From contig QZLB01000097.1 of assembly GCA_004796425.1 (NCBI GenBank), positions 1 to 64,000 of the forward strand: a stretch of DNA of 64,000 nt, written 5' to 3'. The notes beneath the pieces were generated by a model. It did no database searches. It was not told where the DNA came from and worked only from the letters and a program-made list of their open reading frames with translations. The position numbers and the translations under genes were made by a program. Every line of letters starts with the position of its first letter. Within the stretch, counting starts at the first letter, position 1. Source of the stretch: Desulfobulbaceae bacterium. GTDB lineage: Bacteria > Desulfobacterota > Desulfobulbia > Desulfobulbales > Desulfocapsaceae. This document shows, one piece after another, positions 53,186 to 63,503 of this stretch.

Positions 53186-55327
53186 TTAACTTACGCCATG
53201 CTGCTTCAAATGAGGTACGTATTTCTTATCGACTCCTCTGATATGATCGGTGAGCCAACTCATCAGGAATGACATCAAATCCATTGATATCTTATCCTTG
53301 CCTTCTTTGAGGTCGCGCTGAATGTCCTGAATCTGTGCGACCAGCTTTGCATGGTGCCCTTTGTGAGCATCACTGTCCGGGTACCCATGTTCCTCAAAGA
53401 GCGATTCCTCATACTCAAAATGCGTAACGGTATAGTCTGTCAGACCTGATAGAATCGACATGATCGCCATGTCTCCTTTGCCGGTTTTCATCGCCCGGTG
53501 AAGGTTATTGATCATATCAACAAGTTTTTTATGTTGCTTATCGATTTCTTTCAGGCCAAGTTCAAGCCCGGGACCCCAGGTCATCAGATCACCAACGGGC
53601 CCGTCTGTTGATGACACGTTTGCGGTATCTAATGAATCCTGTGCCTTTACCTGAAATTGCATGGAGAGATCTCTGAGTTGTGCTGCAATATCGGAAAGCT
53701 CTGAGGCGTGATCCTTCACGCCATTGCCCTGGGTGGTAAGGTCGACAGCCACCCTGCTCACATCGGAAATATCCGCGGCAATCTCAGTCGAAACTGTTGA
53801 AATCTGGGCCACGTTTTCATTCACCTCACTGATCCCCTGGGCGGCCTGAGTAATATTATTAGAAATCTCAGTGGTGGTGGCACTTTGCTCTTCAACCGAA
53901 ATGGCAATATCGGCAACAATCGCATCGACCTTGTTGATGACATCGGTAATTTCTCTGATTTCATTGACAGTTTCAGCCGTTGAGCTCTGAATTGATTCGA
54001 TACTTGAGCGAATTTCTCCCGTTGCCTCTGCCGTCTGTTTTGCCAGCTCCTTGATCTCATTTGCCACCACGGCAAAACCTTTACCGGCCTCCCCTGCCCG
54101 AGCGGCCTCAATCGTTGCATTCAAGGCCAGCAGGTTAGTCTGGTCGGAGATCTCGGTAATCGCCTGGGTTACCTTGCTGATTTCATCGGCAGCGGCGCCA
54201 AGTGCATCAACCTTCTCAGATGAACTCCCCGCCAGGGCTACCGCATCGTTGGTAATCTGACGTGCCTCCACTGTCTTTTGCGCCACGGCATCCGTTGAGG
54301 CGGAAACTTCCTCGGAAGCAGTTGCCACAATATTGACATTGGTCGATGCCTGCTCACTGGCCGCAGCCACCGAATTCATATTCACACTCATTTCCTCGGA
54401 AGCGGCGGCAACACTGTTTGCTCTACCGGAAGCTTCTTCGGCACCATTTGCCATCTGCATTGATACTGAAGATAATTCACTGGAGGCTGTCGCCAGATTC
54501 ATTACCCGGGAGTTCACTTGACCAATCAACTTACTCAGGTTCTCGGCGATCAGATTCAACGATGATGAAAGAACCCCCAGCTCGTCCTTCTGGTCAATAT
54601 CCAGGTTGTCCCGCATATCACCGGCAGCAATTTTCTCGGCAAAGCCTAATGCCTTTTTTACGACTCCGGTAATCGATCTGCTGATGATAAAGCTCATAAA
54701 GATGCCAAACCCCAGTGCCACCACTGAGACACCAATCACAAGCATTCTGAGCCATGAGGCATGTGATTGCATCTCTTCGAGTTTCCGCTCGTTTGCGCCT
54801 TCGACAATCTCGCTGGCGTCGTTGAGCCCCTTTTTGACCCCGGCAAGCGAAGGTAATGTTTTATTAACAAAAATCTCCCGAACCTCTGCAAAATAACGAT
54901 CCCGCTCGCCCTGGTGTTTAGCCAACTGCTGTTGGATTTCTATTGCTGACTCATGCATCTGCTGGTGAGGTAATTCTAGTTGCTTCAATACCGGTACCAG
55001 ACTAGGCAGCAGCGCTTCAGCCTGCTTTCTGTCCGGTCCATATAACCATTTCCCCAGACTGCACGTTTTATGATCAGTCTTCACATTCAACTCATTGACT
55101 CTGCTCTCGATCATCACCTCGGTGACCTTATCCCGCCAGTTGAGATGATCGATTTCCTTCTGCAGCATCAAAGCATTAACCGAGGCCAGAGCAGTCTGAT
55201 CAACCGCCTCCCCCAAGAGGGTGCGCAACCCGAACCACCCAAGATAACTGATCGTGATAAGCATTAACAGAATCAGACCGAAACCAAAACCGAGCTTTTT
55301 GATCATTGATAGATTCTTCCAGGACAT
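53186..55327 (-). CDS. Methyl-accepting chemotaxis protein with CZB and hemerythrin domains
   Basis: The 713-residue receptor runs: helix (13-35), periplasmic domain with a CZB-like zinc site (H61 in DHLNWR, C89 in KTCSLGKW, H121 and H125 in LPHQQMHES), second helix (about 192-215), HAMP, a long MCP signalling coiled coil including [19 protein letters not shown], and a C-terminal bacteriohemerythrin domain (about 590-710: [38 protein letters not shown]). Hemerythrin binds O2 through a di-iron centre, so this receptor may report both zinc- or oxidant-type and oxygen signals. AAGGAG precedes ATG. No che genes are adjacent. Confidence 0.93.
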   Translation of the reverse strand: MSWKNLSMIKKLGFGFGLILLMLITISYLGWFGLRTLLGEAVDQTALASVNALMLQKEIDHLNWRDKVTEVMIESRVNELNVKTDHKTCSLGKWLYGPDRKQAEALLPSLVPVLKQLELPHQQMHESAIEIQQQLAKHQGERDRYFAEVREIFVNKTLPSLAGVKKGLNDASEIVEGANERKLEEMQSHASWLRMLVIGVSVVALGFGIFMSFIISRSITGVVKKALGFAEKIAAGDMRDNLDIDQKDELGVLSSSLNLIAENLSKLIGQVNSRVMNLATASSELSSVSMQMANGAEEASGRANSVAAASEEMSVNMNSVAAASEQASTNVNIVATASEEVSASTDAVAQKTVEARQITNDAVALAGSSSEKVDALGAAADEISKVTQAITEISDQTNLLALNATIEAARAGEAGKGFAVVANEIKELAKQTAEATGEIRSSIESIQSSTAETVNEIREITDVINKVDAIVADIAISVEEQSATTTEISNNITQAAQGISEVNENVAQISTVSTEIAADISDVSRVAVDLTTQGNGVKDHASELSDIAAQLRDLSMQFQVKAQDSLDTANVSSTDGPVGDLMTWGPGLELGLKEIDKQHKKLVDMINNLHRAMKTGKGDMAIMSILSGLTDYTVTHFEYEESLFEEHGYPDSDAHKGHHAKLVAQIQDIQRDLKEGKDKISMDLMSFLMSWLTDHIRGVDKKYVPHLKQHGVS

Positions 55328-55445
55328 GTCAACTCCTTCAATGTAGTATCAAAAAAAGTGGTAATTCCAAACTTATACACCTGAAGTATATACGCTCAAT
55401 TTTCACATATCAAATCAGTCAGGCTTTTTTTCAAAAACACAAAAA

Positions 55446-55476
55446 AAACCCGATCCGGCTCAATACCGGATCGGGT
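55446..55476 (-). terminator. Intrinsic terminator of the FadL-type gene
   Basis: A 12-base stem (AACCCGATCCGG and its complement) with a seven-base loop. On the reverse strand it is followed by a long T run. Confidence 0.9.
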
Positions 55477-55500
55477 TAAATAAGACAGGTATCTTATGTG

Positions 55501-56733
55501 TTAGAACTTGTAACTGAGACCCACGGTGAGGAACATCGCGGCGGCGTTGGTGAATTCACCGTTGATGGTGCTGTTGCTCACCTCACGTGATTTCTTGTAA
55601 TCATAAAGGAATCCGACTCCGGCTTCCATTTGTTCATTGATTGCATACCGTCCACCGATTGAGAAGATATAGGCATCTGAATCAGGCAGCTCAAAGCTCA
55701 AATGTTCTTCTGGTACCGGATTGGAATCGAAGGCAAAACCAGCCATGACCGTAATGGCATCCGTTGCTTTATAGGTCAAACCAAGACGGAAGGCATCGGT
55801 ATCATCCCAGTCTTTTGGTACCGGTGAGCCAAAAATTGAAAACAGGACCGGATTGGTAAGCGGGGTTGAATACTGGATATCGAGCTCTTCGTAGGCTGAC
55901 CAGAAGGTACGATCCCAGGTCAGTTCAACGGTCAGATCATTCCAGGTGTAAGCTGCAGATAGGGCAAGCACAGCGGGTGCGGGCAGGGTTACATTACCAT
56001 CTGATTCAAAGGTAAAGCTGGTTGGGAAGTTGGTCCACAGTGTGGCATCACCAGAAAGATCCATATCAACTTCTGAACGGTAGGTAACGGACAGATTCAA
56101 ATCTTCCATCGGTTTGAAAGAAAGCGCCAGGTTATATCCCCAATCAACATCGAACTCACCCTTGAGCTCACGGCTAAAACTTACCCCGGTGGTTGTGGTT
56201 CCTCCATTTTTAGCAACGGCCTGGGACATCAGCATCCGAAGACCCGCGGCAACAGAAACATACTCGTTAAACTTGTAGGAAACACTCGGGTTCAACTCAA
56301 AAACCTGTAACGAGAACTTCTGTGAATAGGTCCCTGGAAATGGGTCTCTCCAGCGCTTGGCCAGACCAAACGGTGCAGTTACCGCAAAGCCAAAGCGGAA
56401 ATTGCTGAAATCGGGTGATACCAGAAAAACGGTTGGTAGGAAGAAGTTCTCAGTCTCAGATTCACCGTTAAGTGTCGGTGAACGATTGTCCTCATATTCA
56501 ATCGCACTCAGGTAAATCCAGGAAAGGTCTACTTCCGTCATCCATCCGTCACCAGCCCACGCCATATTTGCCGGGTTGAAGTAGCTAATATCAGCACTCG
56601 TAGAAGATGCGACATTTGCACCAGACTTGGCGGTCGAATCAACTGACTGCTCCGGAATTCGATACCCTGATGCAAAGGCAGAACTCGCTGCGAATACTGA
56701 TGCCAGAGCCAAAACAGAAAGTGTTTTTTTCAT
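55501..56733 (-). CDS. FadL/OmpP1/TodX-type outer-membrane transport protein
   Basis: The 410-residue protein has a signal peptide (MKKTLSVLALASVFAASSAFA) followed directly by SGYRIPEQSVDSTAKSGANVA, the N-terminal hatch of FadL proteins, and FNPANMAW, also conserved in the family. Barrel strands follow to the C-terminal VGLSYKF. It should carry long-chain fatty acids or other hydrophobic substrates through the outer membrane by lateral diffusion. The start at 56733 is chosen because GGAGAG precedes it. Together with the acyl-CoA ligase immediately upstream on the same strand it forms an uptake-and-activation pair. Confidence 0.93.
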   Translation of the reverse strand: MKKTLSVLALASVFAASSAFASGYRIPEQSVDSTAKSGANVASSTSADISYFNPANMAWAGDGWMTEVDLSWIYLSAIEYEDNRSPTLNGESETENFFLPTVFLVSPDFSNFRFGFAVTAPFGLAKRWRDPFPGTYSQKFSLQVFELNPSVSYKFNEYVSVAAGLRMLMSQAVAKNGGTTTTGVSFSRELKGEFDVDWGYNLALSFKPMEDLNLSVTYRSEVDMDLSGDATLWTNFPTSFTFESDGNVTLPAPAVLALSAAYTWNDLTVELTWDRTFWSAYEELDIQYSTPLTNPVLFSIFGSPVPKDWDDTDAFRLGLTYKATDAITVMAGFAFDSNPVPEEHLSFELPDSDAYIFSIGGRYAINEQMEAGVGFLYDYKKSREVSNSTINGEFTNAAAMFLTVGLSYKF

Positions 56734-56822
56734 TCGTCTCTCCACTCGTTGAATATTCAACCAAACCGAAATTCTCCCTATTCCTGGAATGGCAGTTAAA
56801 TTCCGTCTAAAGGACGGATTTA

Positions 56823-58529
56823 TTACGCGATATTGCTTCCACCGTCATATAAATACCGCTTGATCTTGTGTGTTGCGGTTTTAATAAACGGTTCTCTTCG
56901 TTCATATATTTCTGCAAGTTTAGACGCTTTTGGAAGACTCGAATTGACCTCCTTGCGCATCTTCTCCATCAGGGTTTCAATATACTGTTTACGCTGCAGC
57001 CGGCTCTGGCCCTCGGTTGCCTCGTCGATACTTTCATAATCTGGATAAATCCAGGCAGCTAGTTTGCCATTATTATCGACAACCAGTGACTCAACAACCC
57101 AGTGATACGCATTGAGTCGGTGTTCAATTACTTCCGGATAAACATTTTCACCATTAGCCAGCACAATCACGTTTTTCGATCTACCTTTGATATGCAGGTT
57201 ACCCAGTTCATCGATCAAGCCAAGGTCTCCGGTAAAAAGCCAGCCATCCGAAGATATGGTCTCGCTGGTGGCATCGGGGTCGTTATAATATCCGTTCATG
57301 ATGTTTGGACCGCAGGCACAGATTTCTCCGACACCGGTGTCCGGATCCGGCGAATCAATCCTCACTTCAACACCAGGTATTGGCTTGCCTGCAGAGCCAA
57401 GCGCAATCGTTTTGTCTCCGGCCGGTCCACCGGCAATCAGCGGTGCTGATTCCGTGAGACCATATCCCACCAGGTAAGGAAAATCTGATTCGATCAAGAA
57501 CTGTTCAACATCAGGATTCAAAGAAGCACCGCCTACACCCATCAGGACCAGATTACCGCCAAAAAAATCAAGCAGTTTCTTGCCGATCTTCCGATAGATA
57601 AATTTTCGTCCCGCTTTATATTTGCAAATCGTTTTGAGCAGACGACTCTTCTCAATCTTGGGCAATACTCGCTTCTTGTAAATTTTCTCCAGTACCAATG
57701 GTACCGCAAAAATGGCAAATGGCTTCTCGTAAGCACACAAGTTTTGCAATATTGCCGGAGTCGGTGTTTTTCCGGCATAGGCAATTCTCGCCCCCATCAG
57801 CAGTGGCAGTACAAACCCTGTGGTGAACTCATACGTATGAGACATGGGCAGGATGGAGAGAAACACCGAACCGGGTTTCACCTCCAACAAACCAGATGCA
57901 GCGTAGGCGTTAGATGTCAAATTCTTGTGACTTAACATCACTGCTTTGGAAAAGCCTGAGGTACCCGAGGTGTAAAGGATTGATGCGAGATCCTCTTCAC
58001 CGACTTCAGGAAACTCAGGCGCTTCATCAAGCGCCAGCTTCTCCCGGTAGTCGGCAAGTGCCTCAGAGAGAAAATCGGAATAAAGCGTTGCCTGAAGCAG
58101 TCCCTCGGCACTCTGGTAATCATCAAGGCTGACCACCGTCGCGATCGGTTCACCACGGTAATCATAAATCTTGTCCATCTGACGTTGGGTAGTGAACAGG
58201 ACTTTTACGTTCATCTCATTGAGGATATGATGAACATCCGCCTCGGGCAGATCTGGCAGGATTGGCACGCCAACGGCTCCAATTCTTACGGTTGCAAGGT
58301 AGGCGGTCCCCCAGTTATGAGAATTCTCGGCTAGTATCGCAATATGATCGCCTTTGCGCACCCCTTCCTGGTACATTCGGGTCGCTAAAGCACAGATCCG
58401 GTCGTGGAACTCTTCGTAGGTAATGGGCTCTTCCTGGGCCATGCCAATTGCAGCCAGATCACCAAACCTGGCTTTGCTTGAATCGATTATATAATTCAAG
58501 GTCATTCGAACTGCTGGCCCATCAGTCAT
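56823..58529 (-). CDS. AMP-dependent acyl-CoA synthetase (long-chain fatty acid type)
   Basis: The protein of about 568 residues is an ANL-superfamily enzyme: ILYTSGTSGFSKAVMLSHKN (P-loop, A3), YGLTESAPLIAGG (A5), DGWLFTGDLGLIDELGNLHIKGRSKNVIVLANGENVYP (A7-A8), and KTATHKIKRY with the catalytic Lys (A10). It activates a carboxylate with ATP and transfers it to CoA. The start is uncertain: ATG 58529 has GGGGA upstream, while 58556 and 58592 are longer in-frame options. The upstream gene order suggests it activates fatty acids imported by the FadL-type protein, which starts 90 bases downstream on the same strand. Confidence 0.9.
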   Translation of the reverse strand: MTDGPAVRMTLNYIIDSSKARFGDLAAIGMAQEEPITYEEFHDRICALATRMYQEGVRKGDHIAILAENSHNWGTAYLATVRIGAVGVPILPDLPEADVHHILNEMNVKVLFTTQRQMDKIYDYRGEPIATVVSLDDYQSAEGLLQATLYSDFLSEALADYREKLALDEAPEFPEVGEEDLASILYTSGTSGFSKAVMLSHKNLTSNAYAASGLLEVKPGSVFLSILPMSHTYEFTTGFVLPLLMGARIAYAGKTPTPAILQNLCAYEKPFAIFAVPLVLEKIYKKRVLPKIEKSRLLKTICKYKAGRKFIYRKIGKKLLDFFGGNLVLMGVGGASLNPDVEQFLIESDFPYLVGYGLTESAPLIAGGPAGDKTIALGSAGKPIPGVEVRIDSPDPDTGVGEICACGPNIMNGYYNDPDATSETISSDGWLFTGDLGLIDELGNLHIKGRSKNVIVLANGENVYPEVIEHRLNAYHWVVESLVVDNNGKLAAWIYPDYESIDEATEGQSRLQRKQYIETLMEKMRKEVNSSLPKASKLAEIYERREPFIKTATHKIKRYLYDGGSNIA

Positions 58530-58710
58530 AAAGATTCCCCGATAATTTGGAACCATGGCCTCCAAGCCTCTGCTAGGCCATAGAAAAAACAAGCAAAACC
58601 CCGCAATATGAGCGTGAGTATATTACACAATCGTTAAAATTTGGTCAATTAAAAGCACCGTGACACTACGATCTGGGAAAAATAGTTGCACGCTCCAGCG
58701 TCGATAGTTC

Positions 58711-58739
58711 TTGACAAGAAAAAACTGAACAGATAACTA
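58711..58739 (+). promoter_or_regulatory. Possible promoter of the carboxypeptidase gene
   Basis: A perfect TTGACA (58711-58716) is followed after 17 bases by the weak hexamer TAACTA. It lies about 50 bases before the start at 58792. Confidence 0.3.
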
Positions 58740-58791
58740 ATAAATTAATGATTGTTATTTTTAATAGTTACGTATTTCTTAACCTGATGTA

Positions 58792-59799
58792 ATGGGTAAA
58801 AAAGCTCCACATATCGTCCGCACCTGTCTTTTATTAGGATTCGTAATCCTGCTTTCTCTGGCATCGGTCGTAGAGGGTGTTCCGATTCTAAAGGATCAGA
58901 AAAAGACTCCTGTTTCTACAGTCAAAACAAAAGTTTCAAGAAGCGTTGTTCAAACCCTGGGCAGCTATAATGACATTTCGGCTGCCAAAAGAAGGACCAC
59001 TACCTCTATATCAAACCGGTCGCGCCTCACGGCGATTTCAGCCAGGAGCGTCATTATCATTGATGCAATTTCGGGCAAGACCATTTACGCAAAAGCTCCT
59101 GACTCAAAGCGTCAGCCTGCCAGCACCATTAAGGTACTGACCGGTATCCTGGCGATTGATCTGCTTAAAAATAACCAACGCGTCGGAATCAGTAAGAAAG
59201 CAGCACGCCAACCTCGCTCCAAGATTTATCTGGACACCAAGAAGACCTATCTGGCTGATGACCTGATTAACGCGGTGCTGCTCTCCTCAGCCAATGATGC
59301 CAGTGTCGCGTTGGCTGAAAAGATCTCCGGAAGTGAGGCTTCTTTTGCCAAACTGATGACCGAACGAGCTCGTCTTTGGGGTGCCCGGAATACCACCTGC
59401 CGAACCGCGTCAGGCCTCACCGCCCGAGGGCAGAAAACAACCGCCAGGGATCTGGCGATCATTTTTCGTAAAGCAATGAATGACAGAGAATTCGCCCGCA
59501 GGATGAAGCGTACAACCACGCGAACATCTTATGGTAAAACTTTACGCAACCACAATAAGGCGCTCTGGCAGGTTGATGGTACATTGGCCGGTAAAACCGG
59601 CTACACAAATGCAGCACGCCAAACCTATGTGGGAAAATTTAAACGAGGCAATGATGAAATTATTGTCGCTCTGCTCGGTAGTGAAACCATGTGGACTGAT
59701 CTAAAAAAACTGGTTTCTTATGGGTTCAGAAAAAAACAGCAGATCAGGATCGCAGAAAATCGGACGCACCCCAATATTGCTCAGGCACTACTGCAATAG
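58792..59799 (+). CDS. S11-family D-alanyl-D-alanine carboxypeptidase
   Basis: This 335-residue protein has a signal sequence (about 1-29) and a basic linker, then an S11 peptidase domain: SxxK at S111-K114 (PASTIKV), SAN at 166-168 and KTG at 268-270. These are the three active-site motifs of low-molecular-weight penicillin-binding proteins, which trim the terminal D-Ala of peptidoglycan peptides. The C-terminal domain and amphipathic anchor of PBP5 are absent, so it is a short PBP7-like form. The high lysine and arginine content (pI clearly basic) is unusual and may favour binding to wall polymers. Confidence 0.9.
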   Translation: MGKKAPHIVRTCLLLGFVILLSLASVVEGVPILKDQKKTPVSTVKTKVSRSVVQTLGSYNDISAAKRRTTTSISNRSRLTAISARSVIIIDAISGKTIYAKAPDSKRQPASTIKVLTGILAIDLLKNNQRVGISKKAARQPRSKIYLDTKKTYLADDLINAVLLSSANDASVALAEKISGSEASFAKLMTERARLWGARNTTCRTASGLTARGQKTTARDLAIIFRKAMNDREFARRMKRTTTRTSYGKTLRNHNKALWQVDGTLAGKTGYTNAARQTYVGKFKRGNDEIIVALLGSETMWTDLKKLVSYGFRKKQQIRIAENRTHPNIAQALLQ

Positions 59800-59991
59800 T
59801 ACTCCACAGCAAAATACAACAGCCAGAAAACAATTACTTCAGGAGCCAACGAGACGAGCCCCGGACTGTCTCAGCCCCTAGATGCTCCCTGCACACAATC
59901 CAAAGCGGTCACATTACCGCACGTCAATTCGTCATGCTCCAACGATCTACTAGAGAGTAAGGCGGTGTGAACAACAAAAGGATAACGCTCG

Positions 59992-60387
59992 CTAGAGTCT
60001 AATACCCTCAACAGGTTGATCCGGAGTCAAATGGTCCTTCACTGCTCCGACAATTTCCTGTCGTGAAAACGGTTTGGCCAAAGTTGTGGTATTACCCAGA
60101 TAGCCGGCCACCTCAAGGTAACGTTCTTTGGAAATCTTTCCCCCTGCCGAAATCGCAATCACCGGCAGATCAGGGACAATCTTCTTCAACTCAAGTATGG
60201 TATCCAGCCCATCCTTCACAGGCATGACCATGTCAGTAATCACAAGATCCATCGGTTTCGAATGGAATTGGGCCAACCCTTCCTCACCATCATGAGCGGT
60301 CACCACTTCATACCCCTCATCCTGCAGGATCTGTGTCAGAATACTCAATGTCGACTCATCATCATCAATAATTAAGATTCGCTCCAC
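59992..60387 (-). CDS. Stand-alone CheY-like response regulator
   Basis: This protein of about 131 residues is a single receiver domain: acidic DDDES near residue 10, phospho-acceptor Asp in LVITDMVMPVKDG, conserved Ser in VIAISAGG and Lys in TLAKPFS. There is no output domain, so it acts by protein contact or as a phosphorelay part. GTG at 60387 is preferred to the TTG at 60393 because AGAGG then lies at a normal distance. It sits between the carboxypeptidase and DnaE2 genes; no kinase is adjacent. Confidence 0.9.
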   Translation of the reverse strand: MERILIIDDDESTLSILTQILQDEGYEVVTAHDGEEGLAQFHSKPMDLVITDMVMPVKDGLDTILELKKIVPDLPVIAISAGGKISKERYLEVAGYLGNTTTLAKPFSRQEIVGAVKDHLTPDQPVEGIRL

Positions 60388-60472
60388 TTCCAAACCTCTC
60401 TTGCTTTTTTTTACTGTTCATCGTTTTTAATTATACAGCTTTTTCACCATTTTCAAGTAGAAAGCTCATCCA

Positions 60473-63400
60473 TCACGCTTTTCTGCCAAATACCTTTTCA
60501 ACGGTCAGGGTAATTGCACCATAATCTGCTTCCACCAGTCCTTTAAGCAGATATGGTTTGCCACTGCTTAATTCATGGGCATGAGCCCGATAAACTGCAG
60601 GGAAAAAGGTCGTTTCAATCAGACCGGTTTCATCTTCAAAAGTGAGAAACTCCATCACCTCGCCCGTTTTGGTGGAGACCATTTTCCCGGTCAGAAGCCA
60701 GCACATCACGCACACGGTGCTGCCAACGTGATCCTTCAACGATGCTGCCTTGATGGCCTGAACACGACTGCCGATCAAGTCAATGAGACGAATCGGATGT
60801 ATCGTGCTCAAAAAACCAAGCGCCCGATACTCAGCCCGCAATAGTTCCCGCTCATCATGTCGTGGCAATATGGGTGGGGCGATTCGCGGTGCCTCAAACA
60901 ATGATCGACGACGGTCCTTGTTTTGACACAGGGTGCCACCAGCGGCCTGCCAGAGCAGCTCATTACGTTGTCTTGCTGGTTCCAGTTCATCACATGCTCC
61001 CGCATTAATCAAGGATCTCAGTTCATGTTCTGCCGGTTTTACCCGGTTAACAAAATCATCAAACCCGCTGAAGAGCCGTTGTTCCCGTTGGGCAAGAATT
61101 GTTGTCACACTCTCGAAGGACAGCTCTCGAACAGCCTGAAGACCAACCCTGATCACACTTTCTTGTCCCTGCCAGCAATAGTTGCTCTGGTTCACATCGG
61201 GTGGGATAATTTCTATCCCCATCCTTCTGGCCTCTGAGACATAGGCAAATGTTGAGTAAAAGCCACCTTGGTTAGAGATCACCGCTGCCATGAACTCCGC
61301 CGGATAATGACGCTTCAAATAAGCTGCCTGGAAAGAAACTCTAGCGTATGAGGCTGAGTGCGGTTTGCAGAATGAGTAACCACTGAAACTCATCATCATC
61401 TCCCAAATCCGTTCAATCTCAGGTTCTCCGATTTCCTGTTTTCGACAGCCGCTGAAAAATTGATCCCGATAGTCATGGAGTCGTCGTTCACGGTCTTTTT
61501 TGGACATTACCTTGCGCAGACCATCCGCTTCCGCATGACTGAAATCAGCCAGGGCAACCGCTACTCGTGAAACATCTTCCTGATAAACCATCAGACCAAA
61601 GGTCTCATCAAGCACGCGTTCAAGCGCAGGGTGCAGTGGGTCCCAGGCCCCTCCGTGTAACCGGCGCACATACTCACGGACAAATTCATTGGCGGCCGGA
61701 CGGATGATCGAAGACTGGATCACCAGTTGTTCGAAATCCCCGGTACCCGCCTTTTTCTGTAACAACCGCATGGCAGGGCTTTCGATATAGAAACAGCCCA
61801 TGGTACGCCCCTGGCTCACCGACTCCTGGGTTGGAACATCATCCTCCGGCTCCCATTGATGTTCAGAGAAACCCACACCGTTGATCCTGACATTCTTGAT
61901 GGCATCCCTGATTACGCCAAGACTGCGATTACCAAGCAGATCGATTTTCACCAGCCCTGCCTGTTCGGTACCATCTTTTTCCCATTGAATAATCCGCACC
62001 CCTTTCGGTGAACGTTCGACCGGCACATAATCAGCGACCGCGGTGGGAGTAATAACCACTCCCCCGGGATGTACGGACAGATATCTCGGCAGGCCGATCA
62101 AGCCGGAGGCGAGCTCTATTATTTCCGGCCAGGGTGGGGAAAAGTCCTGATCTTTTAAAGCGGGCAACTGGGAAATCTGGTTGGTGAGTTGTTCATCATC
62201 TCTACGAAAAAACCACGGCAGTCGCTTGGTCATCCGGGATATTTCATACCCCGGCAGGCCAAAAGCCCGGGCCGTCTCACGTATCGCCATCCGTGGTTGG
62301 AAAAAGACATGATTGCACACCATGGCCGCCCGGTCACCAAAAGTTTCAAGAACATCATCAAGGACCTGATCCCGCTCATCCCAGGCAAAATCGATATCGA
62401 TGTCTGGCGGATCACTCCGCCCCGGATTCAGAAAACGCTCAAAATAGAGATTGTAGCGAATGGGGCAGACGTTGGTTACACCCAGACAATAGGCAACCAG
62501 AGAAGCCGCGCCTGACCCTCGTCCGCAAACACGCCGTGTGACTCTGCGACCGTCGGTTTGTCGGGGATGTACAATATCCCTGACGACGAGGAAATAAGAA
62601 GAGTAGCCCATCTCTTCAATGACACGCAGCTCATGCTCAAGACGCTCAACAACGGATTCACTCAGATCATCACCATACCGATTCCGGGCTCCCCGATACG
62701 CTTCCTGACGCAATACCTGGTGAGCCGAATAGTGGTGCTCGGGTTCCCAGGGAGGCATCACGATGCCAAATTCCGGTCCACTGAAGCTGCACATCTCCGC
62801 AATCTCTGCAGTTGCCCGGATCACTTCGGGCCACATTGCGAACCGCTGACGATAGACCGCAGGCTCCTCCAACACCGGCAATACCTCTGTGACTCTCGGA
62901 GATACTTTCCTGTCCAGGACCGTTTTTTCACGGACCGCCTCCAATAGCTGGTAGAGACGAAAATCATCCCGTGTTCCCAGACAACTGTCAGGTGTCGCGA
63001 CGGCAGGAATATTGTTTCTTTGAGCGGCCTCCCGCAATCTGCTGCCCGGTTCAGTCGGTCGGTTTCCCACATCTGCGACAACCGAGATTTGCTTTTCCCT
63101 GAGTTTCTCTATCAGTGTTTGGTCTTTCACCAATACAATCAGCCCATCGAACCGCTCCGGCCCCAGCTCACTTACCCGATCGATACTTCCCCGTTTATTG
63201 TCGGTAAGAAGGTTACACAGGTTTCGATAGCCAATGGGATCCTGCACCAGACAACACAACTCCCTGCCCGCAGGATCCCCCCCTAGCTCAGCCCCGATTA
63301 TTGGCTTGAGATCAAACCGTCTGCAACTATTGATAAAGGACCAGAGCCCGTAAAGATTGCCCGTATCGGTCAGGGCAAGTTGCTGATAGCCATACTCCCT

Positions 63401-63478
63401 GGCTTTTCTGCACAATGTTTCGGGTGAAGCGGTGCCTGTCTGCAGGGAATAATATGAGCGTACCCTGAGGGGAATCAT
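60473..63478 (-). CDS. dnaE2: DnaE2-type error-prone DNA polymerase III alpha subunit
   Basis: The protein of about 1001 residues has a PHP domain, palm with PDIDIDF (358-364, carrying the catalytic aspartates), fingers and a C-terminal OB fold, but is shorter than replicative DnaE (about 1160). Its PHP domain has lost metal ligands: the first H-x-H is R5-x-R7 and the ALTDHG histidine is T39, so no proofreading exonuclease is expected. The start at 63478 begins at the PHP domain; a longer in-frame start at 63565 would overlap the upstream gene by 62 bases. The adjacent Y-family gene suggests an ImuB-DnaE2 mutasome for translesion synthesis. Confidence 0.9.
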   Translation of the reverse strand: MIPLRVRSYYSLQTGTASPETLCRKAREYGYQQLALTDTGNLYGLWSFINSCRRFDLKPIIGAELGGDPAGRELCCLVQDPIGYRNLCNLLTDNKRGSIDRVSELGPERFDGLIVLVKDQTLIEKLREKQISVVADVGNRPTEPGSRLREAAQRNNIPAVATPDSCLGTRDDFRLYQLLEAVREKTVLDRKVSPRVTEVLPVLEEPAVYRQRFAMWPEVIRATAEIAEMCSFSGPEFGIVMPPWEPEHHYSAHQVLRQEAYRGARNRYGDDLSESVVERLEHELRVIEEMGYSSYFLVVRDIVHPRQTDGRRVTRRVCGRGSGAASLVAYCLGVTNVCPIRYNLYFERFLNPGRSDPPDIDIDFAWDERDQVLDDVLETFGDRAAMVCNHVFFQPRMAIRETARAFGLPGYEISRMTKRLPWFFRRDDEQLTNQISQLPALKDQDFSPPWPEIIELASGLIGLPRYLSVHPGGVVITPTAVADYVPVERSPKGVRIIQWEKDGTEQAGLVKIDLLGNRSLGVIRDAIKNVRINGVGFSEHQWEPEDDVPTQESVSQGRTMGCFYIESPAMRLLQKKAGTGDFEQLVIQSSIIRPAANEFVREYVRRLHGGAWDPLHPALERVLDETFGLMVYQEDVSRVAVALADFSHAEADGLRKVMSKKDRERRLHDYRDQFFSGCRKQEIGEPEIERIWEMMMSFSGYSFCKPHSASYARVSFQAAYLKRHYPAEFMAAVISNQGGFYSTFAYVSEARRMGIEIIPPDVNQSNYCWQGQESVIRVGLQAVRELSFESVTTILAQREQRLFSGFDDFVNRVKPAEHELRSLINAGACDELEPARQRNELLWQAAGGTLCQNKDRRRSLFEAPRIAPPILPRHDERELLRAEYRALGFLSTIHPIRLIDLIGSRVQAIKAASLKDHVGSTVCVMCWLLTGKMVSTKTGEVMEFLTFEDETGLIETTFFPAVYRAHAHELSSGKPYLLKGLVEADYGAITLTVEKVFGRKA

Positions 63479-63503
63479 GATCTCTGTCGCCCGGTGTAAA
63501 TAC

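Noticed and set aside
59800-59991. tRNA or small RNA gene between the carboxypeptidase and the CheY-like gene
   Set aside because: No cloverleaf, T-loop consensus or terminator was found in this 190-base stretch between convergent genes.
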